Below, piece by piece: positions 25,821 through 37,667 of a stretch of 64,000 nt of DNA; position 1 is the first letter of the stretch, and every line of letters starts with the position of its first letter. The notes beneath the pieces were generated by a model, which was given only the letters and a program-made list of their open reading frames with translations, made no database searches and was not told the DNA's origin. This DNA is from Rhinopomastus cyanomelas (Eukaryota > Chordata > Aves > Bucerotiformes > Rhinopomastidae), in the NCBI GenBank assembly GCA_013400115.1, contig VXBP01000281.1:89459-153458 (forward strand), read 5' to 3'. The position numbers and the translations under genes were made by a program.

Positions 25821-25970
25821 TTATCACAGTAATGATAAGGTTGGAAAAGACCTTAAAGATCATCCAGTCCAACCTAAATCCAAATAAACCAAGTAAACCT
25901 GACATCTAACATCTAGATCATGCCACTCAGCACCTCATCCAGCCTAACCTTGAACACCTCCAGGGACGCA
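25821..25970 (-). mobile_element. CR1 LINE 3' end
   Basis: Plus-strand AAGGTTGGAAAAGACCTTAA, AAGATCATCCAGTCCAACC and CAGCCTAACCTTGAACACCT mark an old, inverted CR1 3' end of about 150 bp. Confidence 0.85.
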
Positions 25971-26904
25971 GAAGAGACAAGACACATCAGGATGTCTCAT
26001 TACTTTACTTAAATGCTGAATTCATCTAAGTACTAGAACTTAGTACTTAGATGTTACTTGTTATCGTACTCTTGTGGTCATACCTTCTCAACACTGTGTT
26101 GAAGTAACAGAATTACCTTCTTCTTTAAGAAAGATTTAGCATCAGCTGCATACAATTCTAGGTGAATTTCAAATTAAAGGGTCTCCAAGGCATATCTCCA
26201 TGACTTTTAGGGGAATACAGTGGGCTCCCTACCACTTCCTACACTGCAACAACACTGTGTATTCTGATGTCCACAGAGCCCATCTTCATCAGTGTCCTGA
26301 GCAGATCCAGTTACACCAATCTCAGTTACATGACCACATTACTATCTCACACAGCTTTCTTTCCCAGACAGTGAACAGGCAGTCCAAGGGGCAGGAGTAC
26401 TCCAACACATGTTCATCTATCTCCTGTCCTCAATGCAAGATCCTCTTAGGTCTGCCTACAGAGCTGGCTTTATAGGATCGTATTGGGAATGTCCCTGCGT
26501 AAAATCATTAATGGATTTACTGGTCTTCCTTTAAATAATAGACAGACAGCATTATTCACACTGTGCATGGATTAGACTAAGGCCAAATACGTTTAAAGAG
26601 CTGAGAAATGCCTGCAGTTTTTGACAGCACATCTCTGCCCTCCTTCGACTCTGCTGTTGTAGCCACGTGGCAGATGCAGCTGCTGCAGCACACTCTTACT
26701 ACTGTTTTGGAGTTTTTGAAATTGAATCGCCTCAGGGCTAAGGGCTAGTAAAGACATCAGTTTTGGAGACTCACTTGCTGGTCTCCAGAAAGGCCTGACC
26801 AGGAAGTCAAAGCCTGTGATCTCTGCCTCTGTCCACCTCACTTGCTGCACCAGCATCCTTTGGATGGACACCTGGACCCATCCACATGCCATCCCCTGTG
26901 TAGA

Positions 26905-27070
26905 ACCACAGAATGTTACGGGTTGGAAGGGACCTTGAAAGATCATCTAAGTCCAACTGGAGCAGGGTAAGCCTACAGTACTGTCTCAAGATACGCTGTC
27001 CTACACGGGGCTCAGACCCATGACCCCAGGAATTGAGAGTCCCATGCTCTACCAACTGAGCCAGCCAGGC
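26905..27070 (-). mobile_element. SINE-like element: tRNA-Lys-like head plus CR1-type tail
   Basis: Read on the minus strand: a tRNA-like head (26998-27070), a linker ending TGTAGGCTTACCCTGCTCCA, then a CR1-type tail (GATGATCTTTCAAGGTCCCT, CCAACCCGTAACATTCTGTG). A pol III head with a LINE 3' tail is the structure of a LINE-mobilised SINE. Turtle tRNA-derived SINEs with CR1-like tails are a known precedent. The linker and tail are shared with the element at 27808-27964, which has a different head. Alternatives: a tRNA pseudogene that landed beside a CR1 end by chance, or a described avian SINE family I cannot name. Confidence 0.75.
26998..27070 (-). pseudogene. tRNA-Lys-like sequence, degenerate (SINE head)
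   Basis: About 73 nt. GCCTGGC TG GCTCAGTTGG gives a good A box, and the D arm and anticodon arm are recognisable. The body matches tRNA-Lys(CUU) closely, but the anticodon loop reads CTCTCAA, so the triplet is CTC rather than CTT. The T loop is TCTGAGC instead of TTCGAGC, spoiling the B box, and the acceptor stem has about two mismatches. It is not a working tRNA gene. Confidence 0.75.
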
Positions 27071-27807
27071 TTTTCACACTTATAAAATGACCAAATCTGG
27101 GTGGAATTTCACAAATAACAGCATAGAGCAAATTCCTGCTATCAGAACAACATGACTGCTGTTAGAGCTTGAGAATCTTCTGTAAACAATGAGAAAACAA
27201 GTTTATTATTGAAGCTGTTTTAAGAAACACCTAAGAAGCAAACATAAACTATTTATGTCTCAACCATTTCTCAAAACTGCTTGAAGTGTTTCACCAAAAC
27301 TTTAAATAAACGCTCTGAGTCAGTCACTCACATGTTTCAGCTCAGATAACTGCACTTTGTGAGGCTTGAGAATCGCAGGAAAGAAGGGTATTCTTTGGAA
27401 AGTGGTGGCCAAGATTAAATCCAGGTGATAATGGCACCCTGGTGGTAATAAAGCACTTGTGTGCGCTTCATCAACACACTCAACCGAAGGCTAGTGATCA
27501 TAGAAACTCTTATGGAGAAACACAACTATTTAAACACACTGAGAGTAAACAAAATGTTCCATAACATGTTAAAGATTAAATCTGCTGCACCACTTGTCCA
27601 GGAGTACTTTAATGCAAGTAGTCATTACATGTCCCAGCTGATGCATTCCACAGACAGAATGAAGAGTTTCCAAACAGTGTTTTGGACACTACAACGCCTG
27701 TAAGCACATAACCATCACATCAAAACAAATTCTTGGTTATATTTGGAGCTGCACGGAAAGTGATGCTGTAGTAGTGTACCAGGAGTAGGTGAAGAGACAT
27801 AAGGACA

Positions 27808-27964
27808 GAATCTTGGACTACGTAAGCAGGGTTGGGCCTGGTTTGTACTTGGATGGGAAACAGGCTGGGTACACCAGGTGCTGTAGGCTTACCCTGCTCC
27901 AGCAGGGCGTGTTGGACTTAGATGATCTTTCAAGGTCCCTTCCAACCTGTAACATTCTGTGATG
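27808..27964 (+). mobile_element. SINE-like element: 5S-rRNA-like head plus CR1-type tail
   Basis: 27808-27890 matches the 3' two-thirds of vertebrate 5S rRNA: TAAGCAGGGTTGGGCCTGG, GTACTTGGATGGGAAACAGG, GGTGCTGTAGGCTTA. It covers the internal pol III promoter (A box, intermediate element, C box). It passes directly into the linker CCCTGCTCCAG and a CR1-type tail (GATGATCTTTCAAGGTCCCT, then CCAACCTGTAACATTCTGTG). The first 40 nt or so of 5S rRNA are missing or too degraded to see. 5S-derived SINEs are known in other vertebrates. Alternatively it is a 5S pseudogene fused to a CR1 end by template switching. Confidence 0.75.
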
Positions 27965-28659
27965 TCTTTCCTTTTCACAGCAAAGCCATAATGACCTGTG
28001 CAGAAGAAACACCATCATGGACATTTGACTTATTCTCTGAACAAGGACTCACTCTCTGACTTCTTTTCTTCAGCACTTTGAAGAGGATACCTTCCCATCT
28101 TAACTCTTAGCAGGTAAAAGAAGTTCATCAAGTACTGACCCACTGCTATACAATCTATTATAAAATGTGCAATCAACTTGGACAATGGAACCACGTCCGT
28201 GATTTATTCTTTCTTCCACTTAAAAGTTTCCACTGGAGACAAGCAGGCTCCCCTGCAGCAGTGACAAACTGCTTCTGTATCTATCTCTGGAAGCCTTCAC
28301 AGGTTTGGCACCACTCTCATCTGTTCTCTGAAGAAACTACACAGGGTCTGAAATACTGTTCTCCAACAGCAGCCAAAGGACCAAAATTTATGAGCTTGCT
28401 TTGTGGGTCAAGTGTTTTCACTGCCTGCTCCTTATCTGAGCAGCATTCACAAGACAGAGATTCCCATCAAACATTTTTTCGTCCAATGTTTCCTTTTGGG
28501 TGCCAAAGAGGAAGGGACAGGATGCAGTCAGATGCCAAGGGCACAGCTAAGACTTCCTTCATTGCTTTTTATGCCAAAGGGGCAATAACAATCAAGTGAG
28601 AAACTCAAGGAGAAGATCATACTACCTGTATAGTCTTGACAGACCTCCTTCTCTACTGA

Positions 28660-28748
28660 CTCTATGACTTGGTGATCCTGCTGTGGCAGGGGGATTGGAC
28701 TAGATGATCTTTTGAGGTCCCTTCCAATCCCTAATGATTCTATGATTC
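28660..28748 (+). mobile_element. CR1 LINE 3' end, short
   Basis: GGCAGGGGGATTGGACTAGA, GAGGTCCCTTCCAATCCCTA and the tail ATGATTCTATGATTCTC identify a young-looking, 5'-truncated CR1 copy of about 90 bp. Confidence 0.93.
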
Positions 28749-30473
28749 TCGGGAGCAGGAAGGATGAGAAGGCCACAAAAACCAACTTCTCAAAGCTGCA
28801 CACAGAAGTTGAGAAGGTATCTGGCACTGCAGCTGACCTGTGTCTTCATCATTCTTAGGAGAAGCATTCATTACATCTACATTGGTTTAAATACTCTTTA
28901 GAAATGTTACAAGGCTGAAGAACATATTAAATTAAAACTCTAGAAACAAAACCAAAGTTTTTATGAAAGAAAAAAATGGATAATGCTTTTCACAAGAGTG
29001 GCTCTTTCCCAACCAGGAACCATTGAGTGTTTGTTTCCATTTTCATTTGTCTGGTAGGCACAGCAGAAAGTGATTACAAGTGCCATGGCACATCAAATGC
29101 AACCTGAAGGATGTTCACGTTGAAATGTACTTTATGGTATGAAATGTTAATCATAATTAAAACTGTCTTGCTTCAGATTTTTCAAAAAGCCTTTGTGATT
29201 GCAGACAGTCTGGAAAGAAGTATTTAAACAGCCAAATCAGTATTTCTTCTCATCTTTTTAAGCAAAGAAAAATTGTGATGGATGAGCACACTTCATCAGG
29301 ATAAACAGGTGGAATATGAGATCACTAACCAGCATCTAGACAGAGTTTAAACAACTCCTTTGTTTAATCATTGCAGATTCAGTGTCTAGATGGAGAGGGT
29401 GGGAGTGCTTTTAGACAATTCTACAAATTTAACGCAGTCATATCAAAAACATTTTTAAGCATTTTAACTAGCCCATAGTAGCTAGCAATACCCATCACGG
29501 GTTCTCAGCAGAGCAGAGAGAGGACTCTCTCAGCCAGCAGTGATCACACAAAGACTGCCACATTTAGCACAAAGAGCTAGTTTGCCATGTTAGCAAGACA
29601 AAAACTGGAGTCAGGTTTTCTTTGTCAAATATAATGCAAAACCATGCCCAAAAGAAACAGCTCCTCACTTAAGTTGTCATTTACCTCCTACCTCTGCCAT
29701 TCAGAAGGCAGCCTACAAAACATCACTCTTCAAGCTCTTAAATCTTTATGCTGTACTACTCAGTAAATAAAGAAAACAATGAAAGAACTACTTCCAAATA
29801 TGTTCTCACATCTTCACATTGGCCTCGGGAGCACATGAGTTCATCTGCATTGGTAGGTACCGGGACACAACGGTACGGGAACCCAAAACTCATTAGAGAT
29901 CCTCCTGGAAGACCTACGAGCCAGAAGGAGAATACAAGGGGAAAGCTCTGACTTAAGGCACTGCCAAACAGATTGCAAGCACAAAGGTGGAAGATGAAGA
30001 ATACTGGAAGAATCACACTCCTCTCCTTGGTAGGCAAGTCATGTGCTACAGGATATGTGGAACAGATACACAGGCAGAGCAACCACATACAAAAGGAAGA
30101 AATGGGGAAAGTGACTTCTAATGAATTTTAAATTGACACTAAGACTACAGTAGCATTGCTAACATTTTTAAAGAAAATTGTCTCCTCCAGTAGATGTCAC
30201 CTGGCTTTTTGTTTATTTACCATTCCACACTGAAAACCCAGTGTTTCATCAGCAAATTTTTTATTTGAGTTCTTCTCAGCAATGGTAGTCCCCGGCTCAA
30301 AGTTTCAGTGGCTAGAGAATGGCAAATTAGCATTAAATGTTAACCTGGCTCTGAGAAGAGGAAACACAGTGAAATGCAAAGCTCTTGAGGTCTCAATAGG
30401 TTCATCCTATGTACAGCCACCCATCATACTGCAGACTACACTTGTATTAGTTTTCCCATGCAGTAATCCTGAG

Positions 30474-30518
30474 AACAGTGAAAGAGAAAGAGAGACAGAG
30501 AAAGAGAGAAACAGACAC

Positions 30519-30549
<31 letters not shown>

Positions 30550-30578
30550 AGGAGGGAAGGAGAGGGAGAGCAAGCGAG
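30474..30578 (+). repeat. GA-rich microsatellite
   Basis: Imperfect AAAGAGAGACAGAG units pass into a near-perfect (GA)n run at about 30523-30550, then GGAGGGAAGGAGAGG. It is a polypurine tract on the plus strand. The overlapping open frames are low-complexity artefacts. Confidence 0.93.
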
Positions 30579-31202
30579 CGCTGAGAATGGAGATGCCTAT
30601 CTGAAGGATTCCCTTGGCCGGTTGTGTTTAACAAGTACAGTGTTCAGTTTTAACTACTTGAGGAACACCTGATTAGCGGATCACAGCAAAACCAAAGACA
30701 AGGTAAGAGTTATGAAAAACCTTCTCTAACATCAAACAGAAATGAAACAAGCTTATAAATAGAGTTGCCTGCAAGCAAACAATTTCTGGAATGCACTGGG
30801 GAAGCAAAGGAGAATCCCACAACAAAGCAGACTGCAAAAGCCAACCCAGTTTAACAAGTGGAATTACCAGTTTGGAGACTACAGGGCAACAATGCAAAAA
30901 CAGTAGCAAGTCTGATACAAAGAACTTTGCTCAGCATTAAAAAAAACCCCTCAACATAAAGGCCAATCACTAGGTAATTAAATACCGCTCTTTGGAAATA
31001 CAAAGCCTTACACACAGTTGTAAACTACTCATGCAGTACTAGAAATGATGAGGAACTGATGGTCTCTCAAAGTAAATCTGAACACTTCTGAATACAGGCA
31101 ATCACAGCTGGAAAACATGCAGCCATGTGAGTGCCAGACAGCAATTTCCATACTATCAAACAGCTGTCTGCCAATTCCTGGTGTACTTCTTACAGACGTA
31201 CT

Positions 31203-31368
31203 AAGAGCTGACAACACATGAAGACCTCTAAAGCACAACTTTTGTGCTTTACAACTACCTTTTATGCTTGCTATTTAAAAATAAACTTGCACGCNCAAGA
31301 GCTGACAACACATGAAGACCTCTAAAGCCCAACTTTTATGCTTGCTATTTAAAAATAAACTTGCACGC
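31203..31368 (+). repeat. Near-identical tandem copies meeting at an N
   Basis: 31203-31294 and 31297-31368 are nearly identical (AAGAGCTGACAACACATGAA ... AATAAACTTGCACGC). They differ by a 20-nt block present only in the first copy (GTGCTTTACAACTACCTTTT) and one substitution. The only N in the window, at 31295, sits at the junction. This looks like two contig ends that overlap but were joined end to end rather than a true repeat. Confidence 0.9.
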
Positions 31369-33000
31369 ACGCTAGAGCTCAAACATACTAATAAAGTATT
31401 TTTCAGGTTTCTCCGACTAAGAGGACAACCCTGCCACTATAAAACCTTCTGGCTTCCACTGCTCTCCAACACTCTAAAACACCCAACAAATTTCCCAACA
31501 GTGTGAAAGAGGATGGCTAATCAAGAGTTCACCAGTCTGGGAACAAGAGAGTCGTTCTGCAACAAATGTCTGTGCCTACACATGGCCCAAGCAGGCATCA
31601 TGGCCCATGGATCCAAGCAGTGAGAGGCCAGTGGAGCTCCTCAGCTGCTGGCCCCACACCATACTCCACAGCAATATTCAACGCCTCTGGTTACCACAGC
31701 CTCTTCCCACACAGAGGGATTGTCCAGGACGGCTCTCAGTAGCTGCACTGCGAGATACAGGATGCTGGTGCAGTCTAAAACCAAGAGTCCTCCTCTGAAG
31801 GACAGAAAAGGCAGCAAAGAACCTCATCCAGCCTCATCTCCTCAGCCTGATTTGATCTCCCACAAAACATGGGAGGGGGAACAGGTTGGGACAGACAGCC
31901 TGGTCTTATGTGTTTCAAATGACTAGCTACAAATAAGCACCTATTAATGGTTTATCAGCTAAGTATCATCTTCCATTTGATGGGGCAACATACACGAACC
32001 AAATGGCATCCAGTCTTTTCTTTTGCTTATGCTCATGAACAGGTTAGGGGCTAACAGTAAAAATCCTTCATCTTTTAGCTGCCTTACAGTTAAAAAAAAC
32101 AAATTATTAATCTAGAAGTTTAATTTTTAATTTGTTTAAACCTAAAATAAAAATACACGTTGGCATTCCTTAAAATCAAAATCTTTCAAGGGCAGTGAAG
32201 TCAGATAAAAATATATTGCCTGTTGGCTAGTTCAGCATCACTGGAGAAGTGAAAACTCCTATTCCAAGTACTGCAGCTAGGAAGTGTTCAGGACAGATAT
32301 TCAGCCAACTTGAAGTAACTTCTGAGCAAGAAGCCAAAAAAAGCCCACTGCCTGTAAAGGTCTGACAACTTAGTACATCAAAATAAGGGTAAAGACTTTA
32401 AAACTATCTAGCTCCCTCTAAAAATACGTATAAAAAAGAATATACAGGTAGAAGGTGAAAGTATCAAATGAAAAAGTTTCAAAAACCAGTAAATGAAGAA
32501 TCTAAACCCAGGGAACATAATTTCATTGGATTACAGAATACTTCATTACAACGTCCGTTCTGATTATTACACATCACATTAAGTCCAGTGAAAGTCAAGT
32601 AACAGTCTAACTTTGATGAACAAACCGGATGGAAATTCTCTCAACACAAATCCTAATCTGAAGAAAAATATGACCTTTACCTGTGGTCACGTTTGGTAAA
32701 ATTAATACCTGGGAATTTTAAAAGACCTTACTCAGATGTGGTCACCGTAAGATTAGCTTCATTATCTCAGTGTCATTAGTATCAGTATTTCTATGATTCT
32801 CTGCCGTGTCTGGGCTCACCACAACACACTGCAAAGCTGTTACGGACTTCAGGAATGTATAAATTAAGAATACAAAAAAAATGGAGGTTATAAAGCAACA
32901 GAGCTCTCATTTCTAACTCTGCTTCTTCAAAAAAACATATGAACGCTGACTTTTTATTATTCTACATATTAAAAAGAAACAAAATTAATGTTAAAACATA

Positions 33001-33117
33001 GAAATTTGTAAAAGAAGGTGTGAATGATTGTGGGCAATTAGAGTTTTGCTGAAGTGGCTATTTAATACATTAATTACCCTCTACAGTTTTGATAAAGTAT
33101 TATGAAATTTGGAAACC
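33001..33117 (+). repeat. Direct repeat, left copy, flanking the LTR
   Basis: About 117 bp (AAAAGAAGGTGTGAATGATT ... TTGATAAAGTATTATGAAAT) that recurs at 33827-33942 with roughly a fifth to a quarter of positions changed. It ends almost exactly where the LTR begins. Confidence 0.8.
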
Positions 33118-33121
33118 TTCC

Positions 33122-33826
33122 TGCCGTGGGTTGAAGGTGGGCCAGCCATGAGACAGATGACAGATGCTCCCTGTTAGCCCCTCTCCTGCCCAAATAAGTG
33201 AAAGAGTCTCACAGATTGGAAAAAAAACCCCAAAACTACAACACTTTTAATTAAAGCAATGATAATATGAAATATGTAGAAAACAAAGCAAATCTGTCTG
33301 CTGGCAATTACATCACTGTCACCACTGATACAGATGCTGGGGAAGCCCCAGACTGGACTCAGCAGCAGACAGTAGCTGGATGCAGGAGTTGGACTCAGGA
33401 ACACGCAGATTGGGACTGGAGGCAGAGTGCACATCAGCCATTAAGGAAGAACATGAATGAACCAGAGAGAAAAAAACTGATCCCTGTGCTCCCCTAGCTT
33501 CATACCCTTTGTAAGGTATATGGGATGGAATACCCTGTTGGTCACCTTTGGGTCACCCTTCCTGTCCATTTCTCCTCACAGGTGACTTCTCGCTGCAGCC
33601 CAGTGTGGCACACCTTGGTCTCCACAAGAGCAAGTCTAAGCTGGAGCCTTTCTGCAGACCAGCTCCTAGTAGCAACCACAAACATCAAGGCTATCACCTG
33701 CAGAAGCAGTCACTGTCTGCACAGATAGGCTGTTAACTACAGGAAGTGGTTAGTTAAGAGACTGAGCTGAGAAGTAAAATCACTGAACAGAATTAGTTCT
33801 GTGCTAACTCAAACCAGGTTAACACA
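33122..33826 (-). mobile_element. Solo LTR of an avian endogenous retrovirus (ERVL/ERVK type)
   Basis: 705 bp with TG...CA ends. On the plus strand it starts TGCCGTGGGTTGA, carries GGTATATGGGATGGAATACC and GGTCACCTTTGGGTCACC, and ends CTAACTCAAACCAGGTTAACACA. These blocks belong to a very common avian LTR family. In the sense (minus) direction a TATA-like CATATACC near 33515 and a poly-A-signal-like ATTAAA near 33250 occur in the expected order. No internal viral genes are present, so it is a solo LTR with no coding capacity. The class assignment is from memory. Confidence 0.75.
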
Positions 33827-33942
33827 GAAGTTTTAAAAAGAAGGTGTGAAAGGTCATGGGCCCTTAGACTTTTGCTAAGCTGACTATTTAATAAAATATC
33901 TACCATCTACACTTTGATAAGCTATTATGGAATCTGGCTATC
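33827..33942 (+). repeat. Direct repeat, right copy, flanking the LTR
   Basis: Begins at the base after the LTR's terminal CA (GAAGTTTTAAAAAGAAGGTG ... TTGATAAGCTATTATGGAAT). It is the counterpart of 33001-33117, in the same orientation. Confidence 0.8.
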
Positions 33943-34311
33943 ACCCTCCACCATTCTCCCCCTCCCAACTAGTGGCAACAACTGCTACCAGGTCTCAGGC
34001 AGATTTTGCTCTCTGTTGACACCTCTTTTTTCCCTCTGGAGAACAAGCTGGGTTCCTGGCTTTTATTCTCCTCAAAGAGTCAGACTTTGTGCAAGCTGCA
34101 CACATGCTTACTGCCCTTGCTCTGGGCAGGTTACAATCAGGAACACTTCTGTAATTATTTAGATGAGTTGTTGTACACCTCTGTGCTTGTCCTCACACTC
34201 TCAAGAGCAAACCACAGGCTCCACTTCTCAAGGGCCACTGCAGCTGCATACCAGTAAATAAATAAAAATCACAATTTGTGACAAGTGATTCAGCATTTAG
34301 GAAAATAAAAA

Positions 34312-34425
34312 CAGCTGTACTGCATTAGACCAAGGTCCATCCAGCCCAGTATCCTGTTTCCAAAAACAGCAGCAGATGCCTAGGGAGCAGTATCAGAACA
34401 AGGAAGCCCTTTAATGATATATATT
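34312..34425 (-). mobile_element. Ancient CR1/L3-like 3' end
   Basis: The plus strand has ACTGCATTAGACCAAGGTCC and ATCCAGCCCAGTATCCTGTT, an old amniote interspersed repeat seen in many reptile and bird genomes. I assign it to the CR1/L3 group from memory. The boundaries are approximate. Confidence 0.55.
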
Positions 34426-35639
34426 GAAAATATTTTTCACATAGCCTTGATGGAAAACAGAAATGGAATTTTGACAGAAGAGGGGGGGAAAAGCAAAAGA
34501 AAATAAAGAGTCCAACACACATCCTCTTTGCAAAGGTATGAAATGTTCCTTTCAATGAGAGAACTGAGGGAAAGATAAATCTGACAGATTTCGTTCTCTT
34601 TTTTTTGTTTGTTTTAAAAGAAGCCCATAGGAGCAAGAAAAAACCCAAAATCTCACTTGCTATTCACAGAAACAGTGGAAGCACATAAGGAGGCACATCA
34701 CTGGCCAGGTAATTTTGAAGAACCCTTGAGTATAGGTGTTAGTGGTTTTTCTCTTGCAAATGGGTCCTCAGGAAAACCTACAAGGAGGGATTCCTGTTGT
34801 GAAATCACAGCTGAGAGCTGCCAAAGCATATAAATTATCAGATTTACACCTACAGCTTCAACAGGTATGGACCTTAGAGAGAGGGAAACTCTGTTCCACT
34901 TAATTCCCCAGGTAGGGAAGCAACCATTAAAGCACCATAATGGGAAGAGATAAAACAGGCTGCACTTGGGAACGTGCAGTAAAGGTGGGGACAGTGAAGC
35001 ACCTCATAAACTCAGCTGGACGTTTATGATTAGCTTAGTCTGACATGGGATCAGACTCAGGGGAAGTCATTCATGGAGGGCTGGAGGGACTGTAAAGTCA
35101 CAGATGTCAAAATTAAACACTTTTATTATCCTGTTAAGCTTCACATCTCTGGGACATCAGATCTGTCTTCTTCAGAAGCTCCATATAACCTAATGAAATG
35201 TGCTGATGACTCTGGCTCATTTGTCAATGGGATGAGAGAAAAATCAGGGTACGACAAAAGAGGAGAGTCAGTATGAAAGAAGGAAGTATTTCTAGCCAGT
35301 GACATGAACCCCACACATTAGTACACACAAAGATAGAAGGTGTTCAGCCATAACCTGGAAATGGAACTGGCCAGTTCCATTCCAGATGCTTTGATCAGTC
35401 ACTGGCTCATGGTAGAGACATTAATGTGACAAACCAGCAAAAACAAAAGCACAGCCCCAAGGATGTGTATTAAACAAGGATTGTCTAGGAAAGGCAGCAA
35501 GGCTTCCTCTTCTACAGTGAATCACTACTTCCAGTGCGGCACGTGCTTCTGGTCACCAACATCCAAATTAGATGCACTTGGCCTGGAGCAGACACGGCCA
35601 AGGCTGCCAAGGTGACTAAAGGAAAAAGAACTGTCTTAT

Positions 35640-35708
35640 AAGCAGGGGGATTTGGCTAGATGATCTTTCGAGGTCCCTTCCAATCTCCAATGATTCTGTG
35701 ATTCTGTG
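35640..35708 (+). mobile_element. CR1 LINE 3' end, very short
   Basis: Only about 70 bp: GCTAGATGATCTTTCGAGGT, CCCTTCCAATCTCCAATG and the tail ATTCTGTGATTCTGTGA. Confidence 0.9.
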
Positions 35709-36000
35709 AAATAAATTCAATGGGGAGGTCGCATGGCTGCCCAAGATAAAAAGCAGCGTGGAAATCTCTGGCTACCCCAACTTTCAAAGCTATCCTTCTA
35801 ACCTGCCACAAATAAGACAGGGATCTGTTAATGTTCTGGAATGGTACTGAGAATTCATAGGTCCTTGCTCAATAGAGCATTAATAAGGAAAGCATTCAGG
35901 TGGGGTCTGATCCCTCCTGCCTCAGCAAAGCACTGAGTGTAGAGCACTGCAGTGGGATGCTGAAGGGAAAGCCTCTGCTGAGCTGCAGGTAAGGTGAAGG

Positions 36001-36105
36001 AGATATCTATATATACACAGACATATATAAAGTACATATTATAGTTTCAAAAATACTATAATATGTATGCACATATATACACATATATATATACACAATA
36101 ACCAT
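36001..36105 (+). repeat. TA/CA-rich low-complexity tract
   Basis: Irregular ATATATAC and ACATATAT units, including CACATATATATATACACA, broken by other sequence. Simple microsatellite-like DNA. Confidence 0.85.
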
Positions 36106-36677
36106 TAACAAATAAACACTGGATTTTTGTGCCTCAAATGTCACACCAAAGATCTTTGCTACAGTTAAAGATTTGTAAAAGTGAGGAAAGAGTGTGTCGG
36201 CTATTACCAGATACCTTTCCTGGGTCACTTTCGATGTCTGGAGAAAACCTTAACAAAACAGCACACTTTCCTCATGATCAAAAGTCATCAGAGAAAATTC
36301 CATCACGCATCAGCAGAGAACCTCCTATGAAAACAAAAATACTGTGTGCTTGATACGTTTTGAGAAATCTCTGGCATGCTTTGTTTTTAAAAAAGCTGGA
36401 AATGAAGTCTCCCTCCCTGTGGAAGCAGACGTATTTTCCAGCACAATCCAGCACTTACAGCCCACTCTCTGCAAAACCTTCAGTGCAGCACCAGGCTGGG
36501 GGTGCAGCTGCCAAGCAGTTGGGAGATTTCCCTCCATCAAGGCATTTGTTATGCAACCTGCCTCCACTTTAGGAAGCCCAAATTTAAACCCCTGGTACAA
36601 CAGCTTACAGAGAGAGACCCGAGTTTAGGAGCATCCAGCATTGGATTCCAACTTGAAACTTCAACCACCAAAGTGTT

Positions 36678-36953
36678 AGAATCATAGAATCATTAGGGAT
36701 TGGAAGGGACCTTGAAAGATCATCTAGTCCAATCCCCCTGACACAGCAGGATCACCTAGACCAAGTCACACAGGAACACATCCAGCAGGGTCTTAGGCAT
36801 CTCCAGTGAAGGTGACTCCACAACCCCCCTGGGCAACCAGTTCCAGGGCTCCGTCACCCTCACCGTGAAGAAGTTCCTTCTCAGGTTGATGTGGAACCTT
36901 CTATGTTCTAGCTTACAACCACTGCCCCTCATCCTGTCACTATATCCTATCAC
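36678..36953 (-). mobile_element. CR1 LINE 3' portion, about 275 bp
   Basis: Well-preserved inverted CR1 3' end. The plus strand starts AGAATCATAGAATCATTAGG, then TTGGAAGGGACCTTGAAAGA and CACAACCCCCCTGGGCAAC. The minus strand still reads LRRNFFTVRVTEPWNWLPRG and PSLEMPKTLLDVFLCDLV, the typical frame of this region. Confidence 0.95.
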
Positions 36954-37667
36954 TTAGTTCTATCACTAAGTGTTAAGAGACAGCCAAAGGCTCTTATCTG
37001 AGCTGCAGAAGTGATCTTACAGTGCTCTTAATTCTTCTCCTTCACTCTAATCCACCAGGTTTTTGGTTGTTGGGAACACGTGGGCAAATTGCCACTGCAC
37101 TGCAGGAGTCTACTCTGGGTCTACCAACTCTAGTACACATTCCACACTCCTCTATACACAACGGACGTGGTTTATGCATTTACAGACTCCTAAATGAATG
37201 ACAAGGTGTGTTACTGATGCAGGCTTTTCCAGATATTCCAAAATGCTGTGTTTTTTGACGAGTGTTGACAAGCATGCTCCGTATTTCAAAGACACTATAA
37301 TTATCTGTAAATATGACCCAAAGAAGGCTTTATGAGCACAAAGAGTGTCTGGTGTCTTCCTAGCTAAGTTAGCAGGTCTAACAGAAAGTAATGCTTCTCC
37401 CTACCAACCTTGAACAGCTTAGTATTTTCTCCTGCTTCTAAAAGAAAAAAAATAAGTGAAAACCCCAATCGACGAATTACACCCCTTTCACAAAAGGCAA
37501 AAGAAACAGATAGAAATGTTAAACAATTTGCTTCACATCACACAGCACATCATGTTAAAGCCACCATTTAAACAAAATCCTCTACTATCTACTTGTTATG
37601 CAGTAGAGGTCTGCTGCAAAGTGACTACTAGGTTGAAGACTTGGTATTTCAGCTTCAAACAGGCAGG

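Noticed and set aside
26998..27070. Functional tRNA gene
   Set aside because: Acceptor-stem mismatches, an altered T loop and an anticodon that disagrees with the tRNA-Lys body mark it as degenerate.
27808..27890. 5S rRNA gene
   Set aside because: The 5' third is missing, the sequence has diverged, and it runs into a CR1 tail with no T-run terminator.
28165..28599. 144-codon frame on the plus strand
   Set aside because: Composition and sequence look random, with no family resemblance or gene context.
30282..30584. 100-codon frame ending in Arg/Glu repeats
   Set aside because: Produced by reading through the GA microsatellite.
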